Of a DNA stretch of 12,498 nucleotides, positions 1 to 6,314 are shown one piece after another (position 1 is the stretch's first letter; each line of letters opens with the position of its first letter). Location of the stretch: assembly GCA_958435885.1 (NCBI GenBank), contig CAUBHZ010000020.1, forward strand, positions 1 to 12,498, written 5' to 3'. A program made the position numbers and the translations under genes. The notes beneath the pieces were generated by a model, which saw only the letters and a list, made by a program, of their open reading frames with translations, searched no databases and was not told where the DNA came from. This stretch comes from an uncultured Intestinimonas sp. (lineage in GTDB: Bacteria; Bacillota_A; Clostridia; Oscillospirales; Oscillospiraceae).

Positions 1-1130
1 AGGAGCTGGGCATCGAGACCTACCCGGTGAACTGGCCCATCGGCTGCGGCAAGGAGTTCAAGGGCGTCTACGACCGGGGCAGCCGGAAGATCATCCACTT
101 CACCAGCAACGGCGGGTCCAAGGCGGCCACCGCCACCGAGGTGGAGCTGGGCGACCCCAACCTGGACGACCTCATCGGCGCATCTCTCCACCGGCAGCTC
201 AGCGACGAGATCGAGCTCCTGGACGGCGCCGCCGCCGAGTTCGACCTGGACCGGGTCCGCCACGGCAAGCTCTCCCCGGTGTTCTTCGGCTCCGCCCTCA
301 CCAACTTCGGCGTGGAGCCCTTCCTGGAGCACTTCCTGCGCATGACCACGCCCCCCCTGCCCCGGAAGGCGGGAGATGAGATCATCGACTCCATGGACGA
401 CGACTTCTCCGGCTTCGTCTTCAAGATCCAGGCCAACATGAACAAGGCCCACCGGGACCGCATTGCCTTCCTGCGGGTGGTTTCCGGCCGGTTTGACGCC
501 GACAAGGAGGTCTATCACGTCCAGGGCGGCAAAAAAATCAAACTCTCCCGGCCCCAGCAGCTCATGGCCGCCGAGCGGGAGATCATCGAGGAGGCCTACG
601 CCGGCGACATCATCGGCGTCTTCGACCCGGGCATCTTCTCCATCGGCGACACCCTGTGCGCCCCGGGGAAGAAGTTCAAGTTCGACCCCATCCCCACCTT
701 TGCCCCGGAGCACTTCCGCCGGGTGCGGCCCCTGGACACCATGAAGCGCAAGCAGTTTTTGAAGGGCATGGAGCAGATCGCCCAGGAGGGCGCCATCCAG
801 ATCTTCAAGACCCCCTACACCGGCATGGAGGAGGTCATCGTGGGCGTGGTGGGCACCCTCCAGTTCGACGTGCTGGAGTACCGCCTCAAGAACGAGTACA
901 ACGTGGACCTCTATATGGAGGGCCTGCCCTACGAGTATCTGCGGTGGATCGAAAGCGACAGCGGGGAGCCCTTCAAGGAGGACGACCTCATCCTGGGCAC
1001 CGACGTGAAGCTGGTGGAGGACTACAAGGGCCATCAGCTCCTGCTGTTCGCCTCCCAGTGGTCCATCAACTGGGTCCAGGAGAAGAACAAGAACCTTATT
1101 ATGAGCGAGTTCGGCGGAGCCAGGGACTGA
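1..1130 (+). CDS. prfC: Peptide chain release factor 3 (RF3), C-terminal part; 5' end outside window
   Basis: RF3 is a cytoplasmic translational GTPase that removes RF1 or RF2 from the ribosome after peptide release. The reading frame is open from the left edge (first full codon at base 3) to TGA at 1128-1130. About 375 residues are visible, against roughly 530 for E. coli RF3, so most of the G domain is missing. What remains is the end of the G domain and domains II and III. RF3-specific stretches are clear: WPIGCGKEFKGVYDR (residues from base 36), SPVFFGSALTNFGVEPFLEH, FVFKIQANMNKAHRDRIAF, FAPEHFRRVR, EGAIQIF and LQFDVLEYRLKNEYNVD. The KIQANM...HRDR block separates RF3 from EF-G and from tetracycline-resistance proteins. 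A GTG at 27 is internal, because the homologous sequence ELGIETYP continues upstream of it. The gene is followed by a terminator palindrome and a convergent spoIIID. Confidence 0.96.
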   Translation, partial: ELGIETYPVNWPIGCGKEFKGVYDRGSRKIIHFTSNGGSKAATATEVELGDPNLDDLIGASLHRQLSDEIELLDGAAAEFDLDRVRHGKLSPVFFGSALTNFGVEPFLEHFLRMTTPPLPRKAGDEIIDSMDDDFSGFVFKIQANMNKAHRDRIAFLRVVSGRFDADKEVYHVQGGKKIKLSRPQQLMAAEREIIEEAYAGDIIGVFDPGIFSIGDTLCAPGKKFKFDPIPTFAPEHFRRVRPLDTMKRKQFLKGMEQIAQEGAIQIFKTPYTGMEEVIVGVVGTLQFDVLEYRLKNEYNVDLYMEGLPYEYLRWIESDSGEPFKEDDLILGTDVKLVEDYKGHQLLLFASQWSINWVQEKNKNLIMSEFGGARD

Positions 1131-1141
1131 TTTCAGAGCAC

Positions 1142-1179
1142 AAAAAACGGCGCGGACCATCTGGTCCGCGCCGTTTTTT
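1142..1179. terminator. Bidirectional intrinsic terminator between prfC and spoIIID
   Basis: Two perfect 18-base arms (1142-1159 and 1162-1179) flank a 2-base centre. Each consists of six A or T plus a 12-base GC-rich stem. Read on the + strand the hairpin is followed by TTTTTT, and on the - strand likewise, so it has the form of a terminator in both directions. It starts 12 bases after the prfC stop and ends 17 bases from the spoIIID stop, so it can serve both convergent genes. Confidence 0.93.
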
Positions 1180-1195
1180 CTGTTTTCAGCCGTCC

Positions 1196-1456
1196 TCACG
1201 AGACGGCGTCCTCGCCCTTGTATTTCCGCCGGGTGGCGATGCCGCCCCGGATGTGCCGCTGGGCCTTGTTCTCGTCCAGCACCGCTTTGACCTGGAGGTA
1301 GAGGGGGCGGTTGAAGGCGCTCAGACGGTCCTGAATGTCCTTGTGGACGGTGGATTTGCTGATGCCGAAGCGCTGGGCGGCGGCGCGCACCGTCGCCTTG
1401 TTCTCGATGATGTAAAGGGCCAGCCGGCAGGCCCGCTCCTCGATGTTCCCTTTCAC
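1196..1456 (-). CDS. spoIIID: Stage III sporulation transcriptional regulator SpoIIID
   Basis: SpoIIID is a small DNA-binding protein that, in Bacillus, adjusts the mother-cell sigma-E regulon and helps switch to sigma-K during sporulation. The product is 86 residues (B. subtilis 93). From the chosen start it reads MKGNIEERACRLALYI, then a helix-turn-helix at about residues 23-42 (ATVRAAAQRFGISKSTVHKD), then the family's basic C-terminal patch near residues 65-79 (AQRHIRGGIATRRKYK). I chose the GTG at 1456 because homologues begin at this point and GGGGAG lies 10 bases upstream. An in-frame ATG at 1474 and a GTG at 1486 would add 6 or 10 residues not seen in the family. The gene is downstream of the SLH protein on the same strand but separated from it by a terminator, so it is probably its own transcription unit. 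Confidence 0.95.
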   Translation of the reverse strand: MKGNIEERACRLALYIIENKATVRAAAQRFGISKSTVHKDIQDRLSAFNRPLYLQVKAVLDENKAQRHIRGGIATRRKYKGEDAVS

Positions 1457-1493
1457 ACATACAACACTCCCCATCGTGGTTTCCACTGTGGGA

Positions 1494-1522
1494 TGTATAT
1501 GCGTGCCTGCGGGGGTTTATGT
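1494..1522 (-). promoter_or_regulatory. Candidate sigma-E-like promoter of spoIIID
   Basis: On the - strand, ACATAAA (1522-1516) is followed after 14 bases by CATATACA (1501-1494). The Bacillus sigma-E consensus is roughly KMATATT, 14-15 bases, CATACAMT. The -35 core ATA and 6 of 8 positions of the -10 fit, and the spacing is right. A transcript from here would have a short leader starting near 1487 and would favour the GTG at 1456 as the start. In B. subtilis spoIIID is sigma-E dependent. The match is partial. Confidence 0.4.
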
Positions 1523-1537
1523 GGCGGCGGAGCGTGG

Positions 1538-1578
1538 AAAAGCGCCCGCGGGGCGGCAGGTGCCGTCCTCGCGGGCGC
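1538..1578 (-). terminator. Intrinsic terminator after the SLH protein gene
   Basis: On the - strand a perfect 9-base arm pair, GCGCCCGCG (1578-1570) and CGCGGGCGC (1550-1542), encloses a 19-base loop that contains a smaller GGCA/TGCC stem. It is followed at once by TTTT (1541-1538). It starts 15 bases after the stop of the SLH gene. The U-tract is short but the stem is very GC-rich. Confidence 0.75.
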
Positions 1579-1593
1579 CAGAGGAGGAAAAGT

Positions 1594-4500
1594 TCAGGTC
1601 TCCGCCACGAAGCGGGCCAGGACGGCCGCCACCTGGGCGCGGGTGGCGGTGTCCCGGGGAGCCAGGGAGCCGTCGCCCATGCCGTCGAGGATGCCGGAGG
1701 ACACCGCCCAGGCCATGGCGTCGGCGGCCCAGGGGCTCACGGCGTCCCCGTCCCGGAAGGCGGAGAAGTCCCCGTCGGTTTTGGGCTGGCCCAGGAAGCG
1801 GTAGAGCATGGTGACCAGCTGCTCCCGGGTGACGGAGTCGTCCATGCCGGTGCCGTCGGAGATGCCGGCCTCCACGGCCCACTGCCGGCCGGCCTCGTAC
1901 CAGGTGCCGCCGGTGGAGGTGTCCTCGCCCACGCAGCGGGCCAGAACGGTGACCACCATGGCCCGGGTCATCTCCACGTCGGGGGAGAAGGTGTCCGCGC
2001 CGGTGCCGGAGAAGAGCTCCCGGCTGGTGGCGAAGTCAATGCTGCCGGAGGCCCAGTGGGTCCCGTCCACGTCCAGGAAGGACTTGCTGTTGTCCACGAT
2101 CTTCACGGTGTCGCCGTCGCTGAGGGTGACGGTCACGCCGTTTTCCGTGGTGAGGGAGGTCTTGACCACCTCCTCGGTGCCGTCGGCCCGGACGATGACG
2201 GCCACGGTGCCGGGGGTGGGGTCCTCTACGGGGATCTCCACCCTGGCGGTGGTGTTCCCGGGGAGGGTGACGGTGACGGTGGCGGCGCTCTCCCGGTCGG
2301 AGGTCACGGGGACCACGGGCATGGGCAGGGCCACGGCCTGGTTCTCACCGGCGCTCTCCACCACGCTCTGGGGCAGGGTCACCTGGGTCTGAGCCTTGCC
2401 GGTGTGGTCCACGGCGGTGGTGGAGGTGGAGCCGTCGGTCCGCTCCACGGTGGTGGTGGCGGAGCCGTCAGGCCTGGACACGGTCTCAGTCCGGTTGCCG
2501 TCGGCGTCGGTGTTGGTGGTGGTGACGGTGCCGTCCTTCTGGCTCTCCACCACCTGCTGGGAGCCGTCGGGCTGCTTGGTGGTCTCGGTGACGGTACCGT
2601 TGGGTTTGGTCACCGTGGTGGTGGTGGAGCCGTCGGGGTGGGTCACGGTCTCCGTCTTGTCGCCGGAGGAGGAACCGCCGCCGCCGGAGGAACCGCCATC
2701 CGTGGCGGGGGTCTGGGTCCACTTGGCATACAGGGTCAGGTCAGCGGTGACGGGGGCGCTGAAATCATAGGGCTTGGTCAGGCCGGCGTCGCTGTACCAG
2801 CCGGCAAAGGTGTAGCCGGTGCGGGTGGGGTCGGCGGGCCTGGTCACCTTGCCGCTGTAGTCCACGTCCTGCGTGTCCACGGCGCTGCCGCTGTTGCTCT
2901 CGAAGGTGACGGTGAGCTTGACGGCGGAGACCTGGTATTTGTCATTCACCAGCTCTGCCCGGTGGCCGGCGGCCAGATAGGGGGTGGGGTCGGCGGTAAA
3001 GATGCCGCCGCTGACGGTCATGGCGGCTGTCTTGTCGGGGTCGGCAGAACTGATATTGGAAAGACCTTCAAAGGTGCCGCCGGTGATGCCGACGCTGATC
3101 TGCTCCAGGTGGGTGGCTTGGGTGGGGTGTACCAGCACGTACTGGAAGGTGCCGCCGCTGATGCTGGCGGAAATGGACTGTGCGTTCTGATTTTCCAGAA
3201 CGATGGAACCGGTCTCCGACAGGTCGGCGGCGGTCACGGTCAGACGGCTCCCGGTGCCCGCGGTGGCGTCCACATTGATGCCGCCCCACCCGTTGCCGCT
3301 GGTGCTCAGTCCGTCCACGGACAGGGTGGAGCCGTTGCAGACCACGCCGTAGCCGGCGCTGCCCTTGACCCGAACGTTTTCCAGGGACACGCTGGCGCCG
3401 TTGAGATTGATGCCGTGCTTGGCCAGACCGTTGCTGTCGAGGGTCAGATCCTTGATGGTGACGGTCCCGCCGGCGGTGTACTGCACATTGATCATGCTGG
3501 AGCCGGTGACCACGCCCTGAGCGGCGGTGAGGACATGGCCCGCACCGTCCAGGGTGATGGCCTTCCCTGCGATGGTCAGGATTCCCTTGCCCTCGCCGCT
3601 GCCGCCGGTCAGTGCCACGTTGGCCAGCAGCTTCACGGTGTCGCCGCTCTCTGCCGCCCCAAGGGCCTCGGACAGCGTGAAATAGGTCTCGCTCCCCACC
3701 TGGGCCACAGGGCGCATGTGGATGGTGCAGTTTTCAATCTTTACCGTTGACGGAGGCTCGGCACCGTACCACAGACTTCCCACATAGCGGGTGGGTTCCA
3801 GAATGTCGGTTTTTTCCGGGCCGCTGTAGAGCTCACCGGTAAATTCGCACCGGATGAGGTTGGGAACCGAACTTCCTCCGTTATCGAGATAGGTACCGGC
3901 AAACGCGCCGCAGTAAATGCGGTTCCCCTCCTCGGCATCCGGGGCTGTGGTCTGCCACACCACCACGTTTTCCGCCGTGCAGTCACGGATGGTATTGCCG
4001 TAGTGCAGGATGCCGTTGATGCCGCCGATGCCATTGTACAGGCCTTCCACGGTGAGATCCTTTACAGAGCAGTCTGCAGTCACACAATTGCCCTCGCCCA
4101 TAAAGCCCACGATGCCGCCCGTATAGCCGCCGGTGATCTTGACGTAGGAGGTATCCGTACCGTCGCCCTCTACGGAGCATCCGGTGACGGTACCGTATCC
4201 CTGCCCCATGATGCCGCCCACATACCACCAGCCGGAAACCCTGACGCTGCCGGTCACATGGACATTGGAGATGATGGAACTGCTGGTCTGAGAATCACCC
4301 AAGACGGCGCCCACGCGGAGAGAGCCCTGAACATCCACATTCTCCAGAGTCATATTTTGCAGTGTGGCGGGGCTGGCACATGCGCCGAACAGACCTACGC
4401 TATTGTTGGCCGCCGTATTTTCCAGCCCGCGGGTGATCTTCAGGTTGGAAATGGTATGTCCATCACCGTCAAAAATGCCGGCAAATCTTTTCCCAGTGCC

Positions 4501-5016
4501 TGCGCCGCCGATGGGCACCCACTCCTCATTTCCCAGGTCGATGTCGGCGGTCAGCTGGATGTATTGCCTGCTGTAATTGTTCCCGCCGTTGACGCTGTCC
4601 CGGAAGGCCTTCAGCTCGTCCAGGCCGCCGATGAGATAGGGGTCCTGCGCCGTGCCGGTCCCGCCGGAGAAAATGCCAGTCTCCGCCGACAGATCGGTCT
4701 GAGCCTCATTCACGGCGGTCTCCGGCACATCAGAGACAGACCCGACCGCACCGCTCTCCGGAGTGGAGTTCTCCGGAGTGGAGTTCTCCGGAGTGGAGTT
4801 CTCCGGAGTGGAGTTCTCCGGAGCAGCATCCTCCGGAGCGGCATCCTCCAGAACTGTGCTCTCTGGAGCGGTGTCCTCCTGGGCGGTGCTTTCCACGGCG
4901 GCATGTTCCACAGGGTCGCGCTCCGCGGACGTATCCTCCGTTGCCAGCGCGCCCGCGGGCAGCAGCGTGAGGACCAGGCACAGAGCCGTCAACAGGGAAC
5001 ACAGTCGTTTCTTCAT
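1594..5016 (-). CDS. Secreted multidomain surface protein with beta-helix-like region, InlB B-type repeat and three SLH domains
   Basis: The 1140-residue product is predicted to be exported and held on the cell wall, possibly as an adhesin or S-layer-associated protein; the ligand is unknown. In order: signal peptide (1-26, KKR then a hydrophobic core ending ALA); an acidic Pro/Glu/Ser/Thr tract with tandem PENST units (about 43-87); a Gly-rich region with GLUG-like segments such as GGIMGQGYGTVTGCSVEG (about 265-330); a parallel beta-helix-like region rich in GGTF and ITLDGAG-type turns (about 455-690); one Listeria-Bacteroides (InlB B) repeat ending GYTFAGWY...LYAKW (about 700-765); a Gly/Ser linker (773-785); Thr-rich repeats of the PDGSTTTTV kind (about 790-880); and three SLH domains (about 975-1140), with TRAMVVTVLAR, TREQLVTMLYRFL and TRAQVAAVLARF. 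The ATG at 5016 is preceded by GGAGGAG 8 bases upstream. Base composition varies strongly along the gene, with the 5' half lower in GC. Confidence 0.9.
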   Translation of the reverse strand: MKKRLCSLLTALCLVLTLLPAGALATEDTSAERDPVEHAAVESTAQEDTAPESTVLEDAAPEDAAPENSTPENSTPENSTPENSTPESGAVGSVSDVPETAVNEAQTDLSAETGIFSGGTGTAQDPYLIGGLDELKAFRDSVNGGNNYSRQYIQLTADIDLGNEEWVPIGGAGTGKRFAGIFDGDGHTISNLKITRGLENTAANNSVGLFGACASPATLQNMTLENVDVQGSLRVGAVLGDSQTSSSIISNVHVTGSVRVSGWWYVGGIMGQGYGTVTGCSVEGDGTDTSYVKITGGYTGGIVGFMGEGNCVTADCSVKDLTVEGLYNGIGGINGILHYGNTIRDCTAENVVVWQTTAPDAEEGNRIYCGAFAGTYLDNGGSSVPNLIRCEFTGELYSGPEKTDILEPTRYVGSLWYGAEPPSTVKIENCTIHMRPVAQVGSETYFTLSEALGAAESGDTVKLLANVALTGGSGEGKGILTIAGKAITLDGAGHVLTAAQGVVTGSSMINVQYTAGGTVTIKDLTLDSNGLAKHGINLNGASVSLENVRVKGSAGYGVVCNGSTLSVDGLSTSGNGWGGINVDATAGTGSRLTVTAADLSETGSIVLENQNAQSISASISGGTFQYVLVHPTQATHLEQISVGITGGTFEGLSNISSADPDKTAAMTVSGGIFTADPTPYLAAGHRAELVNDKYQVSAVKLTVTFESNSGSAVDTQDVDYSGKVTRPADPTRTGYTFAGWYSDAGLTKPYDFSAPVTADLTLYAKWTQTPATDGGSSGGGGSSSGDKTETVTHPDGSTTTTVTKPNGTVTETTKQPDGSQQVVESQKDGTVTTTNTDADGNRTETVSRPDGSATTTVERTDGSTSTTAVDHTGKAQTQVTLPQSVVESAGENQAVALPMPVVPVTSDRESAATVTVTLPGNTTARVEIPVEDPTPGTVAVIVRADGTEEVVKTSLTTENGVTVTLSDGDTVKIVDNSKSFLDVDGTHWASGSIDFATSRELFSGTGADTFSPDVEMTRAMVVTVLARCVGEDTSTGGTWYEAGRQWAVEAGISDGTGMDDSVTREQLVTMLYRFLGQPKTDGDFSAFRDGDAVSPWAADAMAWAVSSGILDGMGDGSLAPRDTATRAQVAAVLARFVAET
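4756..4890 (-). repeat. Tandem 15-base repeat array inside the SLH protein gene
   Basis: Nine consecutive 15-base units lie here. The first four on the + strand (4756-4815) are identical, CTCCGGAGTGGAGTT, and the next five (4816-4890) are progressively diverged. On the coding strand the identical units spell Asn-Ser-Thr-Pro-Glu in frame (the PENST tract), and the diverged ones give related acidic Pro/Glu/Ala/Ser/Thr stretches at about residues 43-87. Each identical unit contains the 8-base palindrome CTCCGGAG. Because the unit is a multiple of three, copy-number change would alter length without a frameshift. Confidence 0.93.
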
Positions 5017-5060
5017 GGCGTTTTCTCCTCCGATCAGTTCATATCAGCCTATCTCCGGGC

Positions 5061-5093
5061 AAAAAAACAGAGCGGCTCCGAGGCCGCCCTGTT
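5061..5093 (-). terminator. Intrinsic terminator upstream of the SLH gene (attenuator, or end of the aro operon)
   Basis: On the - strand an 11-base stem (5093-5083 with 5076-5066; one G-U pair, 6-base loop) is followed by a T run reaching 5061. It lies 45 bases before the SLH start codon and 176 bases after the aroE stop. It is the only strong hairpin-plus-U-tract between the two genes on this strand, so it could end the aro transcript. It also sits downstream of the best promoter-like site for the SLH gene, which would make it a leader attenuator. Confidence 0.82.
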
Positions 5094-5186
5094 CCAGGCA
5101 TATGCAAAGCCCGGGCGGAAGAAAACCGGACCTCCGGAAATGACGGAATGGTCACAAATTTTCTTTCGTCTGTACATTACATATAA

Positions 5187-5214
5187 AATATATCACAACT
5201 GAGGGAAATTGAAA
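5187..5214 (-). promoter_or_regulatory. Candidate sigma-A-type promoter of the SLH gene
   Basis: On the - strand, TTTCAA (5214-5209) is followed after 16 bases by TATATT (5192-5187), in an AT-rich island that contrasts with the GC-rich surroundings. Transcription would start near 5180, giving a leader of about 165 bases that contains the hairpin-plus-U-tract at 5093-5061. A second -10-like TTATAT lies 1 base downstream. The -35 match is only moderate. Confidence 0.4.
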
Positions 5215-5268
5215 ACGGGTAATTCTTCCAAATTTTCCTGCTGTGCTCCGTTTTTTTCGTCTGAATGC

Positions 5269-6126
5269 TCAGGGGGCCAGCAGCGGTGCCAGATGTCGGG
5301 CCATGGCGGGGGCGTCGATGGAGGTGCCGGTGAAGTGCTCCAGGGCAAAGATGGCCTGGTAGAGGAGCATGCTCAGACCGTTGAGGGTGGGGTGGCCCAA
5401 TTCCCTGGCCCGGGCCAGAAGAGCGGTCTCCAGGGGAGCGTAGATGAGGTCGCACACCGGCACGCCGGCGGGGAGGGCCTCCAGGAAGGAGAGGTCCTCG
5501 AACTGCCCCTTGGCCCCTGTCATGCCCAGGGAGGTGCAGTTGACCAGCAGATCGGCGCTGGCGGCCTGGTCCCGGAGGGTATCCATGTCAAACCCGGCGG
5601 GGGAGAGGATGTCCGGGGCCTTGTCACAGAGGACCTGTGCCTTCTCTACGGTCCGGTTGCAGATGGTCACCGAGGCCGCCCCCTGCTGGGCCAGCTTCAG
5701 GGACACCGCCTTGGCGGCGCCTCCCGCCCCCAGGAGGAGCACCCGGCGGCCCCGGGGATCAAACCCGGCGTCCAGCAGGGCCTGGAAAAAGCCCCGCCCG
5801 TCCGTGTTGTATCCGTATACTTTGTCCTCTTTGATACAGACCGTATTCACCGAGCCGTAGAGTTTGGCGTCCTCGTCCAGCTCATCCATGAGGGGGAGGA
5901 GGTCCACCTTGTGGGGCATGGTGGCGTTGAAGCCGGCGTAGCCGGCGAATCTGGCGCACTCCAGCCACCGGGCGGCCTCCCCGGCCTTGACAGGCTGGCA
6001 GAGGTAGATATAATCCAGACCCAGCTCCTTTATCATGGCATTCTGGATCAGGGGGGACTTGGAGTGGAGCACCGGGTCCCCGATGACGCACAGCTTTTTG
6101 GTAGTGTTGTTCAGCTCGACCTGCAT
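5269..6126 (-). CDS. aroE: Shikimate dehydrogenase (NADPH)
   Basis: The product reduces 3-dehydroshikimate to shikimate with NADPH in the cytoplasm. It has 285 residues, close to the usual 270-290. The substrate-binding domain carries HSKSP (S22, S24) and NATMPHK, with the catalytic Lys at about 73, N94, and the catalytic Asp at about 109 in NTDGRGF. The NADP-binding fold carries GAGGAAKAV (133-141) and NRT (157-159), the phosphate-recognising basic loop. GVPVCDLIYAPLETALL and NGLSMLLYQA near the C-terminus are typical. The ATG at 6126 has AAAGGAGAG close upstream. It is the last gene of the aro operon but is separated from aroQ by 189 bases full of inverted repeats and DnaA-box-like sites. 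It may therefore have its own control or be read through from upstream; I see no strong promoter. YdiB or quinate dehydrogenase activity is less likely given the operon. Confidence 0.95.
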   Translation of the reverse strand: MQVELNNTTKKLCVIGDPVLHSKSPLIQNAMIKELGLDYIYLCQPVKAGEAARWLECARFAGYAGFNATMPHKVDLLPLMDELDEDAKLYGSVNTVCIKEDKVYGYNTDGRGFFQALLDAGFDPRGRRVLLLGAGGAAKAVSLKLAQQGAASVTICNRTVEKAQVLCDKAPDILSPAGFDMDTLRDQAASADLLVNCTSLGMTGAKGQFEDLSFLEALPAGVPVCDLIYAPLETALLARARELGHPTLNGLSMLLYQAIFALEHFTGTSIDAPAMARHLAPLLAP

Positions 6127-6142
6127 GGCGGCTCTCCTTTGG

Positions 6143-6235
6143 TTTTACACAGTTTGGGCGGACAGTGTGGAAAATTCAGCGGCGATTTCCATTTACACCG
6201 ATTGGTTTGATGGAATTTCGGCTGAATTATCCACA
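6143..6235. promoter_or_regulatory. Cluster of three DnaA-box-like sites between aroQ and aroE
   Basis: Three 9-mers match the relaxed DnaA-box consensus TTWTNCACA exactly: TTTTACACA at 6143-6151 (+), TTTTCCACA at 6174-6166 (-), and TTATCCACA at 6227-6235 (+). The last is the strong Bacillus and E. coli form. A weaker 7 of 9 match, ATTTACACC, lies between them at 6191-6199 (+). Boxes two and three sit at the outer ends of an inverted repeat and face in opposite directions. DnaA binding here, for gene control or DnaA titration, is inferred from sequence only. Confidence 0.5.
6166..6235. repeat. Imperfect inverted repeat with DnaA-box-like outer ends
   Basis: The outer arms 6166-6180 and 6221-6235 are complementary at 14 of 15 positions (TGTGG, then AAAATTCAGC against ATAATTCAGC). 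The inner arms 6181-6192 and 6210-6220 continue the pairing with small bulges (..CGATTTCCAT against CGAAATTCCAT), around a 17-base centre. The whole could fold as a long hairpin in RNA from either strand or act as a dyad for protein binding. No T-run follows in the aroE direction. Confidence 0.75.
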
Positions 6236-6246
6236 TGAGAACATGG

Positions 6247-6293
6247 CTGCGGGGATGCATGACGTTCCAGTTCTTTTAAACGTATCCCCGCAG
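6247..6293. repeat. Inverted repeat in the aroQ-aroE gap
   Basis: A perfect 10-base pair, CTGCGGGGAT (6247-6256) and ATCCCCGCAG (6284-6293), has a second pair nested inside it, ACGTT (6262-6266) and AACGT (6279-6283). A 5-base bulge, GCATG, lies on one side. On the - strand it would form a stable hairpin about 20 bases after the aroQ stop. Only scattered T follows, so it is not a classic terminator. It could slow or protect mRNA or cause partial termination. Confidence 0.75.
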
Positions 6294-6314
6294 GGCAGTT
6301 TAAAGCTCTCTTTG

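Noticed and set aside
1531..1541. A further DnaA-box-like site, TTTTCCACG on the - strand
   Set aside because: It matches 8 of 9 positions, stands alone, and is part of the U-tract after the SLH gene terminator.
1519..3750. A 743-codon open frame on the + strand opposite the SLH protein gene
   Set aside because: It is very rich in Gly, Val, Ala and His, with no domain, and is the mirror of a real gene with G/C-biased codons and repeats. The - strand frame has a signal peptide, SLH domains and a ribosome binding site.
4763..5143. + strand open frame with FSGVE repeats
   Set aside because: A 15-base tandem repeat without stops stays open in several frames. The - strand frame continues a signal-peptide protein, and this one has no start signal.
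5094..5180. A c-di-GMP-I riboswitch in the SLH leader
   Set aside because: A GCAAAGCCC-like string occurs only on the opposite strand, and the conserved tetraloop and receptor elements are missing in the transcript sense.
5205..5264. Terminator directly after aroE formed by AAAACGG and CCGTTTT
   Set aside because: The stem is only 7 bases with a loop of about 30 bases and no following U-tract beyond its own arm; it is too weak to call.
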